Below, piece by piece: positions 12,344 to 23,007 of a stretch of DNA of 64,000 nucleotides. Source of the stretch: Dryocosmus kuriphilus (taxonomy: Eukaryota > Arthropoda > Insecta > Hymenoptera > Cynipidae). The DNA is taken from positions 88,291,786-88,355,785 of the forward strand of contig CM076196.1 of assembly GCA_038277395.1 (NCBI GenBank). Reading direction: 5' to 3'. The notes beneath the pieces are model-generated. The model was given only the letters and a program-made list of their open reading frames with translations, made no database searches and was not told the DNA's origin. Made by a program: the position numbers and the translations under genes. Positions within the stretch are counted from its first letter, which is position 1, and each line of letters begins with the position of its first letter.

Positions 12344-14530
12344 GAGATTTTACTTTTAATAATCCCCTTATAATTCCTCGTGCTGCACATGCTAATACTG
12401 TAATTTGTGATATCTTTGTAGTATCTCTTGAAATATTTTAAATCATTTAAACCTTTGTGTACAGGATTTTTGAAAAATCTTAACTTTTATTTTTAAATTT
12501 GAAGAATATAATTTTAAATTTACATTTAAAGTGTTAAGAACGTATAGCTAATCCTGAAAAGAAATATGTCATTTTTAAATATATAAAAATTGTTCATTTA
12601 ACAAATTTTTCTGTTGGAGTTTTTTATATTGCCCTGAATGGATTTCCGAAGACTTGAGTACATCAAATTTTTAAAAATAAATTCCTTAATGTCGAAAATC
12701 ATTGAAAAAGCGTGTATACATTATCTATAAATATAACATTTCGTATAAAATTTTTTCTCTTCTTTTATAAATGTAAAAATAAACGTGTAATTTTCCCCAT
12801 TTTTTCACTGTGATCCCTGAAATATCTTAATTTGTTCCAAATATGCTCCAGAAAGCACAAAAGGATCGCCGCTATTGTGTTCTATTTTATTAATTTTATT
12901 TAATAACAATAGATCGTTTTTGAAATTATTGTACCTTTAATTTGGTGTGGTTTCAAAAAAACCATATTTTTTATAACTTAGTAGACAGATTTTTAATAAT
13001 TTAAGTGTATCATAATTTATTAACTATGTGTATTAAAATAGATATACTCGTATATGGATTGCTAATATTGAAATATTCAATTTAGAAACGTTTATTTAAA
13101 TCTACAAAATTTCGATTAGTATCGAAAAATTGTTGATGTTGCAGAGTAATTTTTCTGTTATTATTTTATATTTTGATAATTATATATACATGCCGTATTA
13201 TACATTTCCCTCATGATGCAGTTCACTTCTTCCTATTTTGTATTTCAAATTATCGTAGTAGATAATAAATAAAACGGATACGTTAGATATATAAATTTTC
13301 TACAAAGATAACCTCATTTAGGTAAAATAGCCTTTAACTTATAATAAGTAGAATAGAAAAAACGTGTTGTTTGACAAGTGTCAAAATTACTCGGCATCCC
13401 TCGTTTAAATTAATAATTTTGTGGAAACGGGACTAGCCGATACGATAATTTTGACAACTGAGCGAGATTATTGCCCGACTTGACTCCCGTGGATTGAGTA
13501 CGCATAGCTATTTCGCGTAGTTTTTGGGTCGCTGCGAAACCAAATTTGGCCATAAAAATGCGATCCTAGCGCAGGTTTTTGAGATATCCTAACCTAAAAG
13601 TGCGAAAAATACTATTTTTTGACATATTTGAGGCTATGTTGCAACGCCAATTTTTTTCTCAAAAAACTATACGAAGCATTTTAAAGCGAAATCTTGCTCT
13701 TTCAAATGCCGTTGAGTTTGCTCAAATATCTTTTTTTTTCTTCGAGATATTCAATTTTGAATATTTTAAATTACATAGGTTCTGTATGTTTTAAGATACT
13801 TTACTTTCCATGACAATGAAATTAGAAGCGACAGTCTACAAAACCCTAAAACCTCAGAAATTCGGACTGAATTAGGTGGGTCTTACGCTTTTGTGGTCGC
13901 TGGATCCAAATCCGGAGTCTATTTGACTGTATCATGTCAAAGTCAAGATCGTTTAGAGTTTTTTCTTGATTTTACCTCTAAACGGCCTTGACTTTGACCT
14001 CATAGAGTCAAATAGACTCCGGATTTGGATTCAGCGACCACAAGAACGTAAGACCCACCTAATTCAGTCCGAATTTATGAGGTTTTAGGGTTTTGTAGAC
14101 TGTCGCTTCTAATTTCATTGTCATGGAAAGTAAAGTATCTTAAAATAAACAGAATCTATGTCATTTAAAATCTTCAAAATTGAATATCTCGAAGAAGAAA
14201 AAAGATATTTGAGCCAACTCAACGGTATTTGAAAGAGCAAGACTTGTACTTTAAAATTATTTCTATAGTTTTTTGAGAAAAAAAATTGGCGTTGCTACAT
14301 AACCTCAAATATGTCAAAAACAGTGTTTTTTTCGCACTTTTAGGTTAGGATATCTCAAAAGCCTGCGCTAGAATCTCATTTTCATGGCCAGATTCGGTTT
14401 CAAGATCCAAAAATTACGCGAAATGACTATGCATACTCAATCCACGCGAGTCACGTCGGGCAGTTTATAATATTATAAATGAGATTTTACTATAAATCCT
14501 CGTGCTGCACAGTTTAATACTGTAATTTTC
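12344..14530. repeat. related segments flanking the Tc1 and palindrome insertions
   Basis: 12344-12410 and 14478-14530 share ATGAGATTTTAC followed by CCTCGTGCTGCACA and TAATACTGTAATTT. This shows that two copies of an older repeat lie next to the two insertions. The unique part between 12410 and 13472 is AT-rich with no gene. Confidence 0.5.
13473..14463. repeat. 1-kb near-perfect palindrome (fold-back element)
   Basis: The segment reads almost the same on both strands. The arms meet at about 13968 with a loop of under 25 bases. The left end is TGCCCGACTTGACTCCCGTG and the right end is its near match in reverse complement. Paired landmarks include the GGATCCAAATCCGGAGTCTA block near 13905 and its complement near 14010. 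RNA from it would form a hairpin of nearly 500 bp. There is no coding potential; the open frame on its left arm is mirrored in the right arm and looks accidental. No target duplication could be fixed. Confidence 0.85.
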
Positions 14531-15884
14531 ATAAATATTCTTGACATTTATAAAATATTCTGGGAAGTTTTAGAATGATCTTGAATGCTATAGAATATTC
14601 TAGTATATTCTTTAATTAATTTTTAAACATTTCCTGAACATTCAGGGAAATTTCTTGAACTTTCAACAATATTTTGGAAATTTCCGCAGTTTTTATTGCA
14701 ATATTCGGGAAGTTTGTAAAATTTTCGTTAATATTTCGTAATTTTCTCAACTATTCTATAATCTGTTATATTCTAGAAATTTTTTAACACTTCTAAAATA
14801 TTTTGAGATGTTCTGGAATGTCTAAAAACATTCTAGAATGTTCGGCCGAAATGTTCCAGATTCTTTTGAAATTTTCAAACATCAGGAATATTCTCGATCA
14901 TTCCAGAAACCCTGGCAATATGTTGGAATATTCTAGGTAATTCTAAAATGTTTTGCCTTTCTCTAGATTGTGTAGATACTTTGTAGACTATATTTTGGAA
15001 CATTCTAGGTTTTTAGTAATTATCTAGACTTTTCTAGACTGTTCTGATACTTTATAAATTATTATGTACACTTGTAGAATATTCTAGATTGTTACTAAAT
15101 TTTCTGACTATTCCAAAATTCTATAAAATGATAAAAATTTCTGAGTTTTTCTAGAATATTTTTGAAAATTTGAGAACGTTCGAGGATATTTCCGACGTTT
15201 CTACTCTCTAAGTCTGAATTAATAATAAGTTGCTAATGAAATAGATAGGGTCAATATGTTCTCTGTTGCTAATCAACAGATTGTTGCTGAATCAATTTAG
15301 TGAAAACAATTCATTACTAAAATTCTTCAGTAACAATTTTAATTAGTTAACACATTTCTACTAATAATTAGTAAAAGTGCTTACTAAAGTATTTAGTAAG
15401 CGACTAGGCTCTTTCATTAATGACTTCTTATACTAATTACGATTAAGTGATTAAATTATTCTACGATTATGGAATATTTTAAACTGTAATAGAATTTGCT
15501 GAAAAGTATTTAACAACTTTCTATAATTTATCGAAGTGGTCCAGATTGTTCTTCATTTCAGAAATATTTGGAATTTTATAGAATATTGTGGAATGTCCTA
15601 AAATGCTCTGGAATGTGCTGCAATATTCTAGAAATTTTTGGAATCTTCTAGAATATTTTTTAGTTCTGGGATTTTATAGACTATTCTGGTATGTTTTTGA
15701 ATGTTTTAGAATTTTATGCAAAACAACAGTTTACTATGCTCTTTGTGAATCTAGAATTTTTTCCCCTCTTTATCTTCTTTCATATCCCTGCCTGTTTGCA
15801 CACAACTTCAGGAGTTATAAGATAAATAACAAACACGCGTTCTCCTTCTTTGTTCATAAGATATGAAAATCTGTTTCTGTGGAA
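14531..15884. repeat. cryptically simple DNA built from TTCTAGAATATTCT-like words
   Basis: About 14540-15190 and 15535-15720 are dense in degenerate copies of TTCTAGAA, AATATTCT and GGAATTT spaced about 10-12 bases apart. They include TTCTAGAATGTTC at 14831-14843. The pattern is that of a decayed short-period satellite. About 15190-15530 is plain AT-rich. No gene is present; the frame at 15588-15866 runs through the repeat and is not coding-like. Confidence 0.5.
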
Positions 15885-16042
15885 AAGAATTTTTTTATTT
15901 TTTAAGTTCTCACCACATAAAGAAATCCCCTAACTACATTACCAAATGCAAATGTGGACATAATTCTCGATGTTAATGTAGTTGTCAACTGTTTTCAGCG
16001 TTTCTATCCAATTTAAAAAAAAAACTTGGGGTTTTTCTCTGA

Positions 16043-16069
16043 CCCCCCCCCCCCCCCCCCCCCCCCCCC
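16043..16069. repeat. poly-C tract, 27 bases
   Basis: An uninterrupted C run inside the left inverted copy of the Penelope-like relic. It is striking in this AT-rich DNA. Confidence 0.97.
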
Positions 16070-16548
16070 ATTTTGTGTTTATTTGGTTATTTGTCCCTAA
16101 AGCGTTGAAAATGCAGTAAATCGTTTAAATAGTTCAGTTTCGAAAAAAATCGTAAATTTTTCATACAGGCGATGTAACATAATTGTATGAACATTGAACA
16201 CTACGAAGCAAATTAATTTTTTAAATAAATACACCCCAAGATTCACTAAAATCTCCCCTGAAGACACTATAACTCTATTTTCAAGTATCTTTTTTAAATT
16301 TCATGACAGTAAAATGAAAATTTTAAGAACAAATTATTGTTTTTAAATATTATAAGAATATAGAAAATATTTCACCCCTTAAATAATATAGTCACGCCTT
16401 ATGATAGGTACTATAACTTTAATATACAAAAAGATTTTGAAAGTTGATGAGATCAAGAAATTCTTTCATCAAGGAGGAAAATGAAGACATCTTTTTTTGG
16501 TTTTACGTTCATAATTCAAATTTATTTTAAAGGTGTTACTATTAAATT

Positions 16549-16583
16549 CGACATTTCGATCCTCTTTTGGGCCTTTATCAAGG
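16549..16583 (-). ncRNA. possible decayed hammerhead-like hairpin of a Penelope-like element
   Basis: On the minus strand CTTGATAAAGGCCC is followed by a short loop, then GAGGATC and GAAATGTCG. This resembles the CUGAnGA - stem - GAAA core of hammerhead ribozymes reported in Penelope-like elements, but the core and stem each carry mismatches. It lies downstream of the GIY-YIG remnant on the same strand, where such a motif would be expected. Assignment is an inference; activity is unlikely. Confidence 0.3.
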
Positions 16584-16935
16584 TATATAAAATTCAAACA
16601 AAATCTGAAAAAGAGATTTTCAGTCTGTAAAATATTTTATTAAGTCATAGATAAATAATTAATAGTCGTAAAGTCATACAATAATTTAAGTCCAATTAAA
16701 AATAATTAAAAGTGAACTAAAAGAATACCTGAGAACACTGTGCTTCCTAGATCTATAAGTTACGACGAAGAACGCGACTTTTTTAAAATAGAAAGTGATA
16801 GTTGATAAGAAACAGACGACATTTTGAGATAATATAATTGTATAAGGCTGGGTCACGACACTGAATAAAATAGCTTACATTTGAGCATGTGCAAAAAGAA
16901 GCGCAGTATAGTTCGAAAAAAATTTTGAAACTCTA

Positions 16936-17281
16936 AAAACTAATTTAGTATACATTGATAGTAATCGTTGATGTGTATTATCTCAGTTTGGAAATTTACA
17001 TATAAGTCCTTATGTTTCTTAATAAAAATGGATTCGATAATTTTCCTTTAAAACGTTGTCTTTTCTCTAGCTAAAGTCTTAATATTGTTAAAATCGAAAT
17101 AAAAATAATGATCATAAGTCTATGCGTGTTGAGCCAATCCTGTATTGTGATTACCTACATTACAATCTCTTTTGTGTTCAGCTATTTGCGTTTTTAAACG
17201 CGGCTCCATGTTTCACCAATGTATATTTTATCACAGCATTTACGCTTAATAAGGTAAATAACATTAGATAGATTTTCTATT
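16936..17281 (-). pseudogene. GIY-YIG endonuclease remnant of a Penelope-like element
   Basis: Read on the minus strand from 17281, the frame gives ENLSNVIYLIKRKCCDKIYI followed directly by GETWSRV. This matches the NVIYLI..C.CDK.YIGET pattern that begins GIY-YIG domains. Then come an EHK-like segment (NTKEIV), a histidine (LNTH/AQHA region) and, in another frame near 17040-16950, a basic RKIIESIFIKKHKDLYVNFQ tail typical of the C-terminus of these proteins. Stop codons and at least two frameshifts interrupt it. In the intact element this domain nicks target DNA for retrotransposition. The catalytic arginine and glutamate regions are decayed. Confidence 0.65.
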
Positions 17282-17746
17282 TTTTCCTTATCCTTCTTGT
17301 TTATATATAAATGTCTTCAATTTTGTGTCAAGTTTGGAAATAAACATTTAGATGGAATTTTTTTAAAACACCTCTAATACTATAATACAATACTATAATT
17401 TAATACTATAACTTCATTTTCAAGTATCATTTCTAAATTTTATGAAAGTAAAATGAAAATTTTAAGGGAAAATAATATTTTTTTTTAATTATTATAAAAA
17501 TATGTAAAATATAAAATTGAGTTATAGTATCTTAAGGAAAGATTTTTAGTGAATTTTATGATGCAGTTATTTACAAAATGAAATTCTAGCCTTGTCATTG
17601 TTCACACAATTATTTTACATCACCTTTATAAAGCATTTTCTATTCTTTACGACATTAAACGAATTATTGAATTTTTAACGCTTTGGGGCCGAGAGTACCT
17701 GTAAAAATTTGTTTTCACCGAATAACACAAAATGAGTTGTGAGGAC

Positions 17747-17943
17747 CAGAGTTGGGTAAGTTACTTTTTTTTCAGTAACTCATTACAGTTAAGTTATTTT
17801 TTTTTTAATTAACTTATTACAATTACAGTTACTGAAACAAGTAACTTAAAGTTCCTTCAAAGTTACTTATAATTGAACTTTAAATTTAACCCCCCTTCCC
17901 CTAATAATTGTAAGTTTATAATCAACCGGCACGATTAATATAA

Positions 17944-18037
<94 letters not shown>

Positions 18038-18183
18038 ATATATGAACAGATACATTTTATATGTAATAAAAATAAGACTTATCATGCATTCTCCTTAAAA
18101 AGTAACTAATTTCCTAAAAAGTTACAAATAACGTAATTTTTTCAATAACTTCGTTACTTGAAACGAATTACTACCCAACTCTG
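17747..18183. mobile_element. hAT-type MITE with 8-bp target duplication
   Basis: The ends are CAGAGTTGGGTAAGTTACTT on the left and the related inverted sequence on the right (…CTACCCAACTCTG). The flanks are GTGAGGAC (17739-17746) and GTGAGAAC (18184-18191), an 8-bp duplication with one mismatch, as hAT elements make. At 437 bp, with arms of about 100 bp, it has a core made almost entirely of a (TA)n run. It has no coding capacity. It sits inside the right terminal copy of the Penelope-like relic and is therefore younger. Confidence 0.85.
17947..18035. repeat. (TA)n microsatellite, about 89 bp
   Basis: A pure TA run in the centre of the hAT MITE. It has probably expanded after insertion. Confidence 0.97.
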
Positions 18184-18225
18184 GTGAGAACTTAAAAAAT
18201 TAAAAGTTGTTTTTTTTAACAACCC

Positions 18226-18359
18226 TAGTACATTATAGCGGGAATGCTATACTGTGGAAGGTAAGAGGAAGAGTAACTGTCGAGTGTGGAGGTGTAGCGA
18301 GTGAGCGTCAGTAAAAATTGACTTCGGCCCGGGGAATCGATCCCTTGGCCGCCGCGTCG
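18226..18359. other. GC-richer flank of the Transib-like element
   Basis: About 18290-18359 contains CGGCCCGGGGAATCGATCCC, which on the minus strand reads like a tRNA T-arm (B box) or a tRNA-derived SINE. It is followed by CCGCCGCGTCG right next to the transposon end. No complete tRNA fold was found. The GC-rich junction matches the known preference of Transib elements for GC-rich targets. Confidence 0.3.
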
Positions 18360-18799
18360 TACAGTGGGGCGAAATGAAAAAACGATGTTCAAAATAATCT
18401 GTAGGTCGCAATTCTTCATAGATTATCAATTTTTTTTTTGAAAAAATTCAGTATTAAATTCTAAAGAAATTTGTCTAGGCCGATTTTTGAATTTTTGTTT
18501 TTTTAAATTTTTATAGAGCTGCAAATAGCGAAAAAAATGTTGATTTTTTTAATTTCTCTTTTTAATTCTCTGTGAAAATTTATCTATTAATACCATCAGG
18601 CCTCATATTTGATGTACAAGGGTCGGTGAAAGAAAATAAATTTATTGACATGTCAAGTTATTTGTTATAAACAAATATTTGCAACAAGAAGCTAGTATGA
18701 TGGATTATGTTTTTGCGAAGTATATTTATGCATCGAAATCGCTTGTTCAGAGCAACGAGGTGATATGTCATCATGAAAATGTGGTATCCGATATTATTT

Positions 18800-19370
18800 G
18801 TTAACTTTATCAACAAATAATATTAAAAAAATGCATGATTTGAACAGTTTTAGGCATAAAAAAGCCGCATTTTCTTCCGATTGGCTTCGAATCTCATTTG
18901 CTATCATGCGCATTGATGTATTTTTGTTATTTGAATAAATTTGTTTAATTTATCAACAATTATTATAAATAAATGCACGATTTAAACAGTTTTAGTCAGA
19001 AACGAACCGAATCTTCTTCCTGTTGGCTTCGAATCTCATTGCCTGTGATGCTTATTGATTTATTTTTGTCGTCTGATATAATTTGTTAAATTTATCCACA
19101 ATTATTATAAATAAATGCATGATTTGAACAGTTTTAGGCAGACGCGAAACGAATTTTCTTCGGATTGGCTTCAAATCTCATTTCCTATCATGCACATTGA
19201 TATATTTTTGTCATCTGATATAACTTGTTTAATGTGTCAACAATTATTATAAACAAATGCGTGATTTGAACAGTTTTAGGCAGAAAAGAACCGAATTTTC
19301 TTCCGATTGTTTTCGAATCTCATTACCTGCAATGCTCATTCATATTTTTCGACTCAAAATATCATTCAAC
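18800..19370. repeat. four tandem ~142-bp subterminal repeats of the Transib-like element
   Basis: Units recognised by GC(A/G)(T/C)GATTTGAACAGTTTTAG start at about 18831, 18975, 19117 and 19259. Each continues with CTTCC.ATTGGCTTCGAATC and a TTGAT.TATTTTTGT segment. A single inverted copy lies at about 21600-21760 in the right arm, so the expansion is confined to one end. Confidence 0.85.
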
Positions 19371-19446
19371 ATTTTTATGAACGAGTTATTCGAACATATT
19401 TCTATTATGGACATTTCTCGATTCCAGTTCTCATTTCAAGAATGAT

Positions 19447-21189
19447 TCATTCTAGAATCAAGAGCTCGAGAGCTTCAGGATGAAAATCACTATCTATATG
19501 TCTCCAGCTTCCTCTTAGATGTGACAAGTATGCATCAGATGAGATGAGTAATTTATGCACTAGATTAGTGTTAGTGGCTAAACGACTGCGCTTACGAGTA
19601 TTGAATTCACGGAATCGTTTAGAATCTTTATTACGGGCTTCTTGAGCTTCTTCAGATAAGAGGCCAATGGGAATACTGAACGATTTGATTATCTTCGCTC
19701 CGTGCAAAATAATTTTGTGGACAGATGATGGCATATAATACCATTTTTAGAGTTCTATACATACATTCATGTAGTTTCGAGAGGATAGTATTCGAATTTA
19801 TCTGAATCGATTTTTTAACCACAAGAAAGAACCTGCAGAATTATGCTAAATCGCTCGATCAAGCGAACATCAACACCTGTGATCTTTGCTGTCGATTCAG
19901 GATCTTGAAAAAATCTTCGAGCAGTATTCCCATCATTTGATGTTCCTGCTCCTTGCTTGGATTTGTCGATAATCAAACCCATGTCTTTCCGAAATTCTTG
20001 CTGGATCCTCAATTTCGTGGTCTTCATTTGTGTTTTTTGCTCTTTGGTGCTCGCTTGCCATTTTAAAAAGGTAAGCGATAAGCAATATTCAGGATGAAAG
20101 CCATGAAACGTATTTTAGCGTGGAGTGGTGAAAAGCCAAGCTCATAATCTTTCTCAAGAATATCTTTTTCCAACACTCCATTCAGATCATTCATTTTTGA
20201 CTGGTTTCGCCTTGCACAAATGGCATATTGCTGTTTCTATGAGATTTTGGGCTACTTTACCATCCAGCATAATCAATAGCATCTCATGATCAACCTTGCA
20301 CCTAAATTTGCGAATTTCGATTTTAGTCGGCGAAAGTTCTTTTATTTCCTCTTTTATACGGCCGATCTCAGATTTCGTCAATTCTGGAGTCTCTTTGGCA
20401 AATTGAAATGCTATTGGTGTGCAGAATTTTGTAGATCCCGGGTGAGGGTTCTTCCAAATCACTTCAGTTTCAGAATCCAAAAAAATGGATACCACTGAGA
20501 CCATGAAAATACTCTCATCAGTAGACTGCATGCCATCCGGGAGATCTTGTTTGTAAACACTTTGGTCTGATGCCCCATCACAACTATATTTTAGGTGAAG
20601 TGTCAGAGACTTTCGCTTTGAAGCGAATTATTTCATACTGATGCTTAGAAAGCTTTGCATCTTCAATTAATACAATAGCTTCATCATCAGTGAATCTGAC
20701 GATGCTCTCCTCAATCTCATTTTCATCTGCGTCATTCAAAAGTCGAGTTATTTTGTTCGCTAATTTTCTTTTTCCAGCAGCTCCCAGATTTTTAAGGAAG
20801 GCTAGTTGAATCTCAAGTTCAGAATAGCATTCCTGAATTTCTTGAAGCTTCCTTCTTTTCGTTGACGTAGAGCTGCCTGAAAAATCTTCATGAGAACGTC
20901 TACCGATCTTTGGTGTAGTCAAAGCAACAGTAAATTTCGTGAGGAGCCATTTCCCGTATCTGCTCTTGAGCTTTTCTTTTTCGTAAAAAGAATATTTCCA
21001 ATTTTTCTTCAATGTAGGGATAAAGTACTGTAATAGTTTGTCAGTAACTAATTTCATTTGGTTATCATCGACTGGATAATTTTCTCGGATGTGATTCCAA
21101 AGCATACGAGATAAATCAGTGTCATTCATTTTGGGATTTTGACTTGCAATATCACACAAGCTTTCTATTGGTACCTCCAGAGAATTCAC
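19447..21189 (-). pseudogene. RAG1-like (Transib) transposase, broken
   Basis: Four blocks run 5' to 3' on the minus strand. Block 21189-20584 (about 200 residues) is an N-terminal region containing FTDDEAIVLIEDAKLSKHQY. At about 20583 the sequence jumps frame, apparently with loss of coding sequence, to CDGASDQS (aspartate at 20579-20577, like RAG1 D600). The same frame (to 20187) has FAKETPEL (glutamate about 20393, like E662), IMLDGKVA (aspartate about 20264, like D708) and CHLC (zinc ligands). Block 20160-19815 has SPLHAKIRF and TSNDGNTARRFF. Block 19734-19447 has VHKIILHG (zinc histidines) and SEEAQEARNK (glutamate about 19641, like E962). Frameshifts and stops separate the blocks. It would cut and join the element's ends in the nucleus; this copy cannot make a full protein. 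Confidence 0.82.
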
Positions 21190-21599
21190 CTTGGGGCGTA
21201 GGTTAAAACAAATAAAAAAAATTGAAAAATAATTAATAAAAGAACGAAGAAACGAAGAAAATTCGTGATACTTAAAACCTAGGGAAAAGAATATTAGAGG
21301 AACAAAAAAAAGTTGATATCTCTGAATGTCAGAAGATAAAACAACAAGTCGTGAGTGACAAATAACTTTGCAATATAAGTGTCAACTTCCTACATGGACT
21401 GAAATATAAGAATATGAATATTCAATTTCATCAGAACATTATTTACTGTTAGCAGAACAGAATGAATATTTGTGCTAGATTCTATTTTATTCTCTACTCG
21501 AGTATTTAATACAAAATGTCTGAACGTTCAACTGTTTCCTCTCGCTGAACAAGAATCATGCATGCGCATGTAACATGTGTTGCGATCCCGTGGCGACAG
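21190..21599. other. 5' non-coding part of the Transib-like element
   Basis: The AT-rich sequence between the transposase start (21189, minus strand) and the right inverted arm probably holds the promoter and leader. No clear motif was identified. Confidence 0.4.
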
Positions 21600-22194
21600 G
21601 CATTAATTTAACAAATTATATCAGATGACAAAAATACATCAATGTGCATAATAGGAAATGAGATTCGAAGCCAATCGGAAGAAAATTCGGTTTTTTTGTG
21701 CCTAAAACTGTTCAAGTCATGCATTTGTTTATATTATTTGCTGATAAAGTTAACAAATAATATCGGATACCACATTTTCATGATCACATATCACCTTGTT
21801 GCTCTGAACGAGTGATTTCGATGCACCAATATACTTCGCAAAAACATAACCCATCATACTGGCTATTTGTTGCAAATAGTTGTTTATAACAAAATAACTT
21901 GACATGTCAATAAATTTTTTGTCTTGCACCGACCCTTGTGCATCAAATCTGGGGCCTGATGCCACTACGAAAAATTTTCACAGAGAATTAAAAAAAAAAA
22001 TTTCAAAAAATCAACTTTTTTTCGCTATTTGCAGCTCTATAAAAATTTAAACAAACAAAAATTCAAGAATCGGCCTCGACAAGTTTCTTCAAATTTAATG
22101 ATGAATTTTTTGAGAAAAAATAATTTGATAATCGATGACGAATTGCGACTTACAGATTATTTTGAACATCGTTTTTTAATTTCGCCCAACTGTG

Positions 22195-23007
22195 ACCACT
22201 CAAATCAGTCTTCGGGGTGGAAAGGGGGAAGCCATGTGACGTGCACCATGTAGGTACCACGTTACAACATATAATGCAGTCTTTTAGACCAGTTTTCAGA
22301 TTTAAAAAGTCATTTTTGATTAAAAATATGACAAAAAGAATTAATACAAATTTCTTAACTGAACCCATGTTCTATAAAATCAATTACCAAATACATATAT
22401 CTCCAAAAGCTGCATAAAAATAAACCTTGATTAACTACGTTGTCTTGACTACCTATAAAGTTAAGAATTTCCTCAACAAGCTTTTCCGCTAAGACAGTAG
22501 CTGAAGATTAACGAGCTTCCTCTACGTGTCACCTGTCAAGAAGTCAATATTGATGATCCCCGTGAGTCTTGATGCTCGAGACGTGGTCAATGGGCTTATG
22601 CCCTCTATGTATAGTAGGACCATGACCATTGGTCACGTGAAGGTTCTAGTGGTTGATAAATGTCATCGACTTGGTTTGCAACTTTACACTAAAGCCACCC
22701 CTAAACATACGCTTTACGATTGATTTTATTGCCTACCCTTCTTGAAGTGTCCCGTAACTTTTCGACCATAAGAAAGAACTCTCTTTTTATAACTCATTTC
22801 ATCTCCAAGCTCCTTTCCACCCTTCAATACTTCGCGTTTCGCATTCAAAGACTTTTCGTTTAGTCCGATTAAAAAGGCTGCTAACTCTCACTAATCAGGC
22901 CATAAAATACCCCAAAGGAAATTAAACACCAGTTTTGCACAGACAAAATCTGGGGTCAATTTGAGTCGGATATTGAACCAAAATTGAGACGTAGCATTTC
23001 TTAGTCA
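22195..23007. other. gene-free, moderately mixed composition
   Basis: A short frame at 22526-22723 was not recognised. The segment includes CCATGTGACGTGCACCATG-like sequence next to the transposon end. Nothing else can be supported. Confidence 0.4.

Larger units (their letters stand above)
15885..18225 (-). mobile_element. Penelope-like retroelement relic with inverted terminal copies
   Basis: A segment at about 15885-16420 recurs inverted at about 17410-18225 (the latter interrupted by the hAT MITE at 17747-18183). Matching parts are TTTTTTAAGTTCTCAC, the AAAGCGTT..AATGCAGTAA block, GGTGATGTAA..ATAATTGT and TTCACTAAAA.TC. Between them lies a minus-strand GIY-YIG endonuclease remnant, the C-terminal domain of many Penelope-like elements. 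These elements are known for terminal repeats in direct or inverted order, which fits the layout. No reverse transcriptase part was recognised, so the copy is truncated and rearranged. Confidence 0.6.
18360..22194 (-). mobile_element. RAG1/Transib-like DNA transposon, decayed
   Basis: Inverted ends read TACAGTGGGGCGAAAT on the left and CACAGTTGGGCGAAAT on the right (from 22194 inward). They continue as long arms: left about 18360-18800, right about 21600-22194, sharing the AAAAAACGATGTTCAAAATA and TTGCAGCTCTATAAA-like blocks. The ends resemble the CACWRTG start of Transib elements, which is also the V(D)J heptamer. The broken transposase on the minus strand has clear RAG1-core features. The 5-bp flanks (CGTCG and ACCAC) do not match, so the ends may have been altered. 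The 3.8-kb length fits a full element with decayed coding sequence. Confidence 0.8.

Noticed and set aside
15588..15866. 92-codon open frame
   Set aside because: Built from the TTCTAGAA-type degenerate repeat.
18290..18359. tRNA or SINE head suggested by a B-box-like GATCGATTCCCC on the minus strand
   Set aside because: No A box at the right distance and no cloverleaf could be built.
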